From Hyphomonadaceae bacterium UBA1933 (GTDB lineage Bacteria > Pseudomonadota > Alphaproteobacteria > Caulobacterales > Aquidulcibacteraceae), in NCBI GenBank assembly GCA_002337085.1, contig DDFH01000006.1, positions 1,207,098 through 1,271,097 on the forward strand: DNA of 64,000 nucleotides, read 5' to 3'. Below the pieces are notes generated by a model, which worked only from the letters and a program-made list of their open reading frames with translations, had not been told where the DNA came from and ran no database searches. Positions 58,059 through 64,000 of the stretch are shown one piece after another; within the stretch, counting starts at the first letter, position 1, and every line of letters starts with the position of its first letter. Position numbers and translations under genes: made by a program.

Positions 58059-60878
58059 TTGTCAAACGAAGATAATGAAAACGAATTAGAAGTAAATTCA
58101 GGTGGTGATGGTGAGAATGTTGGCGGCGGTCGCACACCTATCAGTGAGGATGGAATCGAACCGATTGCTATTGAGGATGAATTAAAGTCATCTTACCTCG
58201 ACTACGCCATGAGCGTGATTGTATCGCGCGCCCTTCCTGATGCGCGTGATGGCTTGAAACCGGTTCACCGCCGTATTCTTTACGCAATGTATGATGAGGG
58301 GTTCACACCTGATAAAAAGTTTGTGAAATCTGCGCAAACTGTTGGTGCGGTTATGGCGAAATACCACCCGCATGGCGACAGCGCGATTTATGACGCCATG
58401 GTGCGCATGGCACAGCCGTTTTCAATGTCATTAATGCTGGTTGATGGTCAGGGTAACTTTGGTTCGGTTGACGGTGACCCACCTGCGGCGATGCGTTATA
58501 CGGAATCACGTTTGTCAAAGGCGGCAATTCCGCTTTTGGATGAGATGTATGAAGACACCGTCGAGTTTGTTGAAAACTATGATGGTTCATTCAGTGAACC
58601 TGCGGTTTTGCCTGCTAAATACCCGAATTTGTTGGTGAATGGTGCGGGCGGTATCGCGGTTGGTATGGCAACAAATATCCCACCCCACAATTTGGGTGAG
58701 GTTTGTAACGCAGCATTGGCGATGCTAGAGAACCCAGATATTTCAGACAATGAAATTCTTGATATTATCCCTGGCCCTGATTTCCCAACCGGTGCGCAAA
58801 TTGTGGGCCGTGCGGGTGCGCGTAAAGGCTTGCTTGAAGGTCGTGGCTCTGTGGTTATGCGTGCGACTTCTACGGTTGAAAAAATCCGTGGGGAGCGTGA
58901 GGCAATTATCGTTACCGAAATCCCGTATCAGGTGAATAAGGCATCGATGATTGAAAAAATCTCCGAACTTGCGCGCGAAAAACGGATTGAAGGTATTTCA
59001 GCACTTCGCGATGAATCCGATCGTAAAGGTATGCGCGTTGTTATTGAAATTAAGCGTGATGCCTCTGCTGAAGTGGTTTTAAATCAGCTTTATAAATATA
59101 CCCAACTTCAAACCTCATTTGGTGTGAATATGTTGGCATTGGTCGATAGATTGCCAATTCAGATGAATGTGCGCACCATGTTGCAAACATTCTTACGCTT
59201 CCGCGAAACTGTTATCACCAACCGTACCCGCTTCCGCCTTAATAAAGCGCGCGATAGGGGGCATGATTTGGTTGGTTTGGCGATTGCGGTTGCCAATATT
59301 GATGAAGTGGTGCAGCTTATTCGTAATGCACCCGATCCTGCTGCCGCGCGTGAGGCACTATTGGCACGTGATTGGCCGGCAAAAGATTTGGCACCATTAA
59401 TCGCGCTTATTGCCGACCCACGCTCTCACCTAACCGATGGTAATACGGTTCGTTTATCAGAGACCCAGGCGCGGGCAATTCTTGATTTACGCTTGCAACG
59501 CCTTACTGGCCTTGGTCGCGAGGAATTATGGAATGAGGTTAATTCACTTTCTGAAAAGATTGCTGATTTGCTTGAGATTCTTCGTTCTCGTGCCCGTATT
59601 ATTGAACTTATTCGTAATGAATTGGTTTCAGTGCGTGATCAGTTTGCGGTTCCGCGTCGTTCAATATTTATCGAGGCTGGCCTTGATATGGAGGATGAAG
59701 ACTTTATCGAACGTGAAGATATGGTCGTAACCCTTTCGCACCAAGGTTATATTAAGCGTACTGCACTTTCACAATATCGTGCGCAAAATCGCGGTGGTCG
59801 TGGCAGAAGCGGCATGAATACCAAGGATGAAGATTGGGTGGTTGGCCTATTTGCGGCATCAACCCACACGCCAATCCTATTCTTTACCAATAAGGGCTTG
59901 GTTTACCGTGAAAAAGTTTGGCGCTTGCCACAGGGTGACCCACGAACCAAAGGCCGTTCAGTTGCCAATATCCTTGCATTTGAACAGGGGGAACGGATTC
60001 AATCGGTTCTTGCCTTGCCAGAGGATGAGGGAACTTGGGAAAATCTTGAATTAATGTTCGCCACCAAAAAGGGAACTGTACGCCGTAACTCATTGCTCGA
60101 TTTCCAGCGCATTTCACGCGGTGGTAAAATTGCGATGAAATTTGATAGTGAGGATGATGCAATCATCAATGTTGCGATTTGTGCACCAGAAGATGACGTG
60201 CTTTTGACTACTAAAAATGGGCAATGTATCCGCTTTAGGGCAACTGATGTTCGCGTCTTTAAAGGGCGTGATTCAATGGGGGTTCGCGGCATAAACCTTG
60301 CGGCGGGCGATGAAGTGATTTCAATGTCGGTTATCAAAAATGTTGATACCGAAGCATGGGAACGAACTGCATATATCAAACGCTCTCGTGCGGAACGTGG
60401 TGAAGCCCTTGAGGATACAGAAGTTGAAATCGAAGAAACCGAAATGGTTTCCGATAATGGCCTTGATGATGGTCGCTATCAGCAATTGAAAGAATTTGAA
60501 CAATTCATTCTTGCGGTTACTGATGATGGCTATGGTAAGCGTTCTTCATCATATGAATATCGTGTTACTGGTCGTGGTGGTAAAGGTATCGTTGCCCATA
60601 AATTAGTGCGCAAAGATACGTCTATTGTTGCGGCATTTGCGGTGAATGATGCGGATGATTTGATGATGGTAACCGATGGTGGGCAGTTAATTCGCACCAA
60701 GGTTTCCCAAATCGGCATCAAGGGACGTGCAACCCAAGGCGTTCGTCTAATTCGTGTCGGAGATGATGAAAAAGTTGTCTCGGTTGAGCGCCTAGATGAG
60801 CCAGAGGGTGACGAAGAAACAGTTGATGTTGAAAACATCACCGAAATCGAAAATCCCGAAGCAACATCAGAAGAATAA
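58059..60878 (+). CDS. gyrA: DNA gyrase subunit A
   Basis: A 939-aa type II topoisomerase subunit that breaks and rejoins DNA for negative supercoiling. The winged-helix region has HPHGDSAIYDAMVRMAQPF, with wild-type-like Ser and Asp at the quinolone-determining positions, and the catalytic Tyr is in AAMRYTESRL. The C-terminal pinwheel has the GyrA box (NRGGRGRSG) and an alphaproteobacterial insertion (about 785-810). The start is TTG with AAAGGT 7 bp upstream; no ATG gives the full N-terminus. Upstream of coaD in the usual alphaproteobacterial order. Confidence 0.97.
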   Translation: MSNEDNENELEVNSGGDGENVGGGRTPISEDGIEPIAIEDELKSSYLDYAMSVIVSRALPDARDGLKPVHRRILYAMYDEGFTPDKKFVKSAQTVGAVMAKYHPHGDSAIYDAMVRMAQPFSMSLMLVDGQGNFGSVDGDPPAAMRYTESRLSKAAIPLLDEMYEDTVEFVENYDGSFSEPAVLPAKYPNLLVNGAGGIAVGMATNIPPHNLGEVCNAALAMLENPDISDNEILDIIPGPDFPTGAQIVGRAGARKGLLEGRGSVVMRATSTVEKIRGEREAIIVTEIPYQVNKASMIEKISELAREKRIEGISALRDESDRKGMRVVIEIKRDASAEVVLNQLYKYTQLQTSFGVNMLALVDRLPIQMNVRTMLQTFLRFRETVITNRTRFRLNKARDRGHDLVGLAIAVANIDEVVQLIRNAPDPAAAREALLARDWPAKDLAPLIALIADPRSHLTDGNTVRLSETQARAILDLRLQRLTGLGREELWNEVNSLSEKIADLLEILRSRARIIELIRNELVSVRDQFAVPRRSIFIEAGLDMEDEDFIEREDMVVTLSHQGYIKRTALSQYRAQNRGGRGRSGMNTKDEDWVVGLFAASTHTPILFFTNKGLVYREKVWRLPQGDPRTKGRSVANILAFEQGERIQSVLALPEDEGTWENLELMFATKKGTVRRNSLLDFQRISRGGKIAMKFDSEDDAIINVAICAPEDDVLLTTKNGQCIRFRATDVRVFKGRDSMGVRGINLAAGDEVISMSVIKNVDTEAWERTAYIKRSRAERGEALEDTEVEIEETEMVSDNGLDDGRYQQLKEFEQFILAVTDDGYGKRSSSYEYRVTGRGGKGIVAHKLVRKDTSIVAAFAVNDADDLMMVTDGGQLIRTKVSQIGIKGRATQGVRLIRVGDDEKVVSVERLDEPEGDEETVDVENITEIENPEATSEE

Positions 60879-60880
60879 AC

Positions 60881-60912
60881 AAAAGCCGCCCCTTAAAAGG
60901 CGGCTTTTTTGT
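60881..60912 (+). terminator. gyrA terminator
   Basis: AAAAGCCGCC / GGCGGCTTTT with loop CCTTAAAA-type bases and a T run. Confidence 0.88.
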
Positions 60913-61070
60913 TGGTGCAAGATTGCGGTAATTTAACACCAAGGCTTGTAATTTTGATTTATATTCATATAAATCCTGACTTATTATTGTATTTGGCTGA
61001 TTTATTTTTGTATCTGGGTTTGGTAAAGTGGCAAAGAAATACAATAAACCAAACTTTTTAGGGGAATGTT

Positions 61071-61589
61071 ATGGCGAAATTAGGTGAACCAAGGGTTGGG
61101 CTTTACCCCGGAACTTTTGATCCCATAACTTTCGGACATTTGGATATTATTCGTCGCGCCGTTAAACTTTTTGACGAGTTGGTAATCGGTGTTGCTATAA
61201 ACCATGATAAAGGTCCTTTGTTTAGCGTTGAAGAACGGGTGGCGATGGTGGAGAATGAGATTCGCCATATTCGCACTGATGCAATAATACGCGCTGTTCC
61301 TATGGATGGGCTTTTGATGCAATTCGCCGTTGAGCATAAGGCAAATTGTATTGTTCGTGGGCTTCGTGCGGTTGCTGACTTTGAATATGAATTCCAAATG
61401 GTTGGCATGAACCAAAAGCTAAATTCCGACATTGAAACTGTATTTTTTATGGCTGCACCACAGCATCAGGCAATTGCTTCACGTCTGGTTAAGGAAATAT
61501 ATCGTTTAGGTGGTGAGGTCGAGAAATTTGTTCCCGATGGTGTAAAACAGGCATTAAAGGAGAAACTGGGTGACCAGAAACAAAAATAA
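61071..61589 (+). CDS. coaD: Phosphopantetheine adenylyltransferase
   Basis: A 172-aa enzyme of coenzyme A synthesis that adenylates 4'-phosphopantetheine. The nucleotidyl-transferase motif LYPGTFDPITFGHLDIIRRA (HxGH-type, with the TFDP and GH residues) and VRGLRAVADFEYEFQMVGMN are complete. AGGGGAA precedes ATG. Its end overlaps the peptidylprolyl isomerase start by 20 bp. Confidence 0.96.
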   Translation: MAKLGEPRVGLYPGTFDPITFGHLDIIRRAVKLFDELVIGVAINHDKGPLFSVEERVAMVENEIRHIRTDAIIRAVPMDGLLMQFAVEHKANCIVRGLRAVADFEYEFQMVGMNQKLNSDIETVFFMAAPQHQAIASRLVKEIYRLGGEVEKFVPDGVKQALKEKLGDQKQK

Positions 61590-62448
61590 TAAAATGAAAA
61601 ATATTCTTATTAAAACCGGTATCGCCGCAATCAGCCTTATGGTGGCAGGACAGGCGGCATTTGCACAAGATACAAGCGCCAATGTCGATATGTCCAAAGT
61701 GGTTTTTAAACCCATTGATCCAGAAAATGTAATTGTTATTGATACCACAAAAGGGCGGATTCTTGTTGCCCTTGCTCCTGATATTGCGCCAAACCATGTT
61801 GAGCGTATTAAAACACTTACCAGACAAGGTTTTTATGATGGCGTGGTTTTTCACCGCGTGATTGAAGGTTTTATGGATCAAACTGGTGATCCAACCGGCA
61901 CGGGGACTGGCGGCTCGCAGCTTCCTGATGTCAAAGCTGAATTTACTTTTGCCCGTGGCAAAGATAGCCCATTTGTTGAGGCGGCAACAATTAATGGCAG
62001 AAGCATTGGCTATATTGGCTTTTTACCCGCAACCTCACAGCCAAGTGCATTATTAAGCATTATCAAAAGTGGGCAATTAGCTGCTTTTGCCAATCATTGC
62101 GAAGGTACGGCATCAATGGCGCGCGCAATGGATCCAGATAGTGGTAATAGCCAATTCTTTTTAATGCGCGGTGAAACCCCGGCTTTAAACGCAAAATATA
62201 GCGTTTGGGGGCGTGTGGTTTCTGGTATTGATGTTGTTAAGGCAATCAAGGTCGGTGAGCCGGTGGTTGACCCCGACAAAATGATTAAAGTGCAGGTTTT
62301 GGCGGATATAAAAGATAAAAATCGTCCCAAAGCCTATTATGAAGATCCAAATTCTAACTATTTTAAACAACGCCTTGCCGCAGAAGTTGCCGCAAAGGGC
62401 GACAGCTTTAACAATTGTAGTTTTGAGCCATTGGTAAAGGCGCAATAA
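61570..62448 (+). CDS. Periplasmic cyclophilin-type peptidylprolyl isomerase
   Basis: A 292-aa PPIase with a signal peptide (ILIKTGIAAISLMVAGQAAFA). The cyclophilin domain has GFYDGVVFHRVIEGFMDQTGDPTGTGTGG with the catalytic Arg-Phe region, NSQFFLM, and KYSVWGRVVSGIDVV. A long insertion (about 120-185) separates the halves. GTG 61570 is chosen as start because AAAGGAG lies 7 bp before it; ATG 61594 lacks such a site. Folds exported proteins. Conserved neighbour of coaD in alphaproteobacteria. Confidence 0.9.
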   Translation: MTRNKNNKMKNILIKTGIAAISLMVAGQAAFAQDTSANVDMSKVVFKPIDPENVIVIDTTKGRILVALAPDIAPNHVERIKTLTRQGFYDGVVFHRVIEGFMDQTGDPTGTGTGGSQLPDVKAEFTFARGKDSPFVEAATINGRSIGYIGFLPATSQPSALLSIIKSGQLAAFANHCEGTASMARAMDPDSGNSQFFLMRGETPALNAKYSVWGRVVSGIDVVKAIKVGEPVVDPDKMIKVQVLADIKDKNRPKAYYEDPNSNYFKQRLAAEVAAKGDSFNNCSFEPLVKAQ

Positions 62449-62590
62449 ATATCAAATTTCCATTTATATATTATGGAATTATGATAATTTAGCGTTTTTA
62501 TATGATTTGCTGATTGCATTTTTATATATGCAGTCCTATCTATGCTCTGTGCTATTTTGTCGCATCTACAATTAGAAAAGGAACCTAAAA

Positions 62591-63205
62591 ATGGCTTTTG
62601 AACTTCCCGCTTTACCTTATGCTGATGATGCTCTTGAACCTCATTATTCTGCAAATACCTTCAGCTATCACCATAAAAAACACCATAATGCCTATGTTGT
62701 GAATCTTAACAATCTTATCAAAGATACTGAATTTGAAGGTAAAACTTTGGTTGAGATTATTTTGGCATCTGCTGGCAAAAATCCTGGTGTTTTCAATAAC
62801 TCGGCACAGGTTTGGAATCATACGTTCTTCTGGAATTCTATGTCACCTAATGGCGGCGGCGCACCAACTGGCGCAATTGCTGATAAAATTGCGGCGGATT
62901 TTGGTTCTTATGAAAACTTTGTTACTGAATTCAAAAATGCTGGCGCAACCCAATTTGGTTCGGGTTGGGCATGGTTGGTTCTTGGCAAAGATGGCAAATT
63001 AAAAGTAACCAAAACCCCAAATGCGGAAACTCCACTTACTGCTGGTGAAAAACCAATTTTGACTTGTGATGTTTGGGAACATGCTTATTATCTTGATTAT
63101 CAAAACCTTCGTCCAAAATTCCTAGAAGTTTTCCTTGAAAAACTTGTAAATTGGGAATTTGCGAATGAAATGCTTGCTGGCAAAGAATTCAGCGGCGATA
63201 AATAA
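62591..63205 (+). CDS. sodB: Iron-type superoxide dismutase
   Basis: A 204-aa SOD. Metal ligands: the first His in FSYHHKKHHNAYV, His in AQVWNHTFFW, and Asp/His in DVWEHAYYLDYQN. The AQVWNHTFFW Gln and QFGSGWAWL block indicate the Fe form rather than Mn. Cytoplasmic, no signal. AGAAAAGGAACC precedes ATG. Detoxifies superoxide from respiration. Confidence 0.95.
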   Translation: MAFELPALPYADDALEPHYSANTFSYHHKKHHNAYVVNLNNLIKDTEFEGKTLVEIILASAGKNPGVFNNSAQVWNHTFFWNSMSPNGGGAPTGAIADKIAADFGSYENFVTEFKNAGATQFGSGWAWLVLGKDGKLKVTKTPNAETPLTAGEKPILTCDVWEHAYYLDYQNLRPKFLEVFLEKLVNWEFANEMLAGKEFSGDK

Positions 63206-63240
63206 CATTTAATTTCAAATCATAGTTTATTATGATAAAG

Positions 63241-63268
63241 AGGGGTTCATCAGAACCCCTTTTTTATT
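63241..63268 (+). terminator. sodB terminator
   Basis: AGGGGTTC / GAACCCCT, loop ATCA, followed by six T. Confidence 0.9.
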
Positions 63269-63276
63269 GGATAATA

Positions 63277-64000
63277 ATGACAAATAATTATACAAAAATT
63301 GCCAAAGTTACTTTTATATTTTGGCTTTTAAAAATTATTGCAACCACATTGGGCGAGACATTGGGCGACTTTATTTCAATGTCGCTAAACCTTGGCTATT
63401 TGACAGGGATTTTAATTACATTTTCTGCCCTTTTTGTAATATTATTGGTGCAAATACGATCTGATAAATATATTCCTTGGCTTTTTTGGCTCGCCATAAT
63501 CGGGACAACAACCGCAGGGACAGAAATATCCGATTTTATGGATAGAAGCTTGCATTTGGGTTATATTGGCGGCTCAATTTTATTATCAAGCCTGTTGCTT
63601 ATTGCGCTATTCATCTGGCATCGCATTGAAGGCAATATTTCGATTAATGCGATTAAAAATAAACGCACCGAAATATATTTTTGGGTGGCGGTATTAATTT
63701 CTAATAGCTTGGGAACGGCATTTGGTGATTATCTTGTTGATGATTTAGGGCTTTCTTATATCAATGGGGCGATTGCGACATCGGCGATTATTTTAATTGT
63801 ACTGGCATTGCATTATTTTACAAAAATCAATGAAACCATTTTATTTTGGGTGGCGTTTATTTTTACCAGACCATTTGGTGCCACTTTTGGCGATTTTCTG
63901 ACCAAGCCGATTGAAAATGGTGGACTTAACTTACCGCGTGATGCCGCATCATTTGCCGCGATTGTACTTTTTGCCCTAATTTTATATTTTTCCGAAAATT
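63277..64000 (+). CDS. COG4705 membrane protein, 3' end off the window
   Basis: About 241 residues visible and still open at the edge. A polytopic membrane protein with four internal repeats of the pattern GxxxGDF: TLGETLGDFISMSLNLGY, TAGTEISDFMDRSLHLGY, SLGTAFGDYLVDDLGLSY and PFGATFGDFLTKPIENGG, each pairing two helices. This is the COG4705 family, of unknown function; a transport role is only a guess from the build. It follows the sodB terminator and has a weak GGATAA site before ATG. Confidence 0.75.
   Translation, partial: MTNNYTKIAKVTFIFWLLKIIATTLGETLGDFISMSLNLGYLTGILITFSALFVILLVQIRSDKYIPWLFWLAIIGTTTAGTEISDFMDRSLHLGYIGGSILLSSLLLIALFIWHRIEGNISINAIKNKRTEIYFWVAVLISNSLGTAFGDYLVDDLGLSYINGAIATSAIILIVLALHYFTKINETILFWVAFIFTRPFGATFGDFLTKPIENGGLNLPRDAASFAAIVLFALILYFSEN

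Overview
This window reads as a chromosomal segment of a free-living, flagellated, aerobic alphaproteobacterium with an AT-leaning genome (about 40% G+C by eye). The lineage call rests on several gene types together: a CcrM-type GANTC methyltransferase, FliX and FlbY-like flagellar proteins, the split b/b' subunits of F-type ATP synthase, an NDUFS4-like complex I subunit, DksA with a degenerate zinc site, DUF2336 proteins, a PetP/PetR-type regulator pair, and a GTTC-N7-GTTC SOS box at uvrA/ssb. I cannot place it below class level. No rRNA, IS transposase, CRISPR array or prophage is visible. One tRNA gene (Arg-UCU) is present.

Layout. 1-9.8 kb: a frameshifted ABC-F ATPase cut by the window edge, a MarR/response-regulator pair, branched-chain aminotransferase, small enzymes (AIG2-like, Nudix, GST), a hybrid histidine kinase, FolB and a soluble globin-coupled chemoreceptor. 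9.9-15.1 kb: pgsA-uvrC, DUF454 behind a Fur-like box, murB, an acyltransferase. 15.2-17.8 kb: atpI-atpB-atpE-atpF'-atpF operon, closed by a strong terminator. 17.9-28.6 kb: a conserved alphaproteobacterial block (rnhB, ccrM, DUF721, two DsbA-like proteins, smc), interrupted between ccrM and rnhB by a convergently unrelated insertion: an MmeI-like restriction-modification enzyme plus an orphan terminase-small-subunit-like gene. 28.7-37.4 kb: two DUF2336 proteins, an Hpt protein, NAD kinase, a beta-barrel-like protein, ftsZ and tldD. 37.4-45.7 kb: mostly housekeeping oxidoreductases and hydrolases, with rppH and a divergent polysaccharide deacetylase. 45.7-49 kb: an accessory island of palindromic repeats, an unusual hairpin/TGACA element and a two-gene unit (double zinc ribbon plus HEPN-like protein; SMEK-domain protein). 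49-52.2 kb: flagellar flgI-flgJ-flbY operon divergent from fliX-dksA. 52.3-64 kb: tRNA-Arg, complex I accessory subunit, uvrA/ssb with a shared SOS box, gyrA-coaD-peptidylprolyl isomerase, sodB and a COG4705 membrane protein that runs off the end.

How the parts connect. CcrM (23.4-24.5 kb) methylates GANTC, and six GANTC sites lie within 101 bp of its own 5' region, which it shares with the MmeI-like gene. This is the strongest regulatory oddity in the window. Cell-cycle or cell-division genes (ftsZ, smc, ccrM, the DUF2336/Hpt group) and motility genes (fliX, flgI, the globin-coupled receptor) sit close together, and some of their promoters carry CtrA-like half sites or GANTC. The best candidate for an undescribed system is the 46.5-48.6 kb HEPN/SMEK pair, which has the domain content of a conflict or abortive-infection module and lies in a repeat-rich gap with no other genes.
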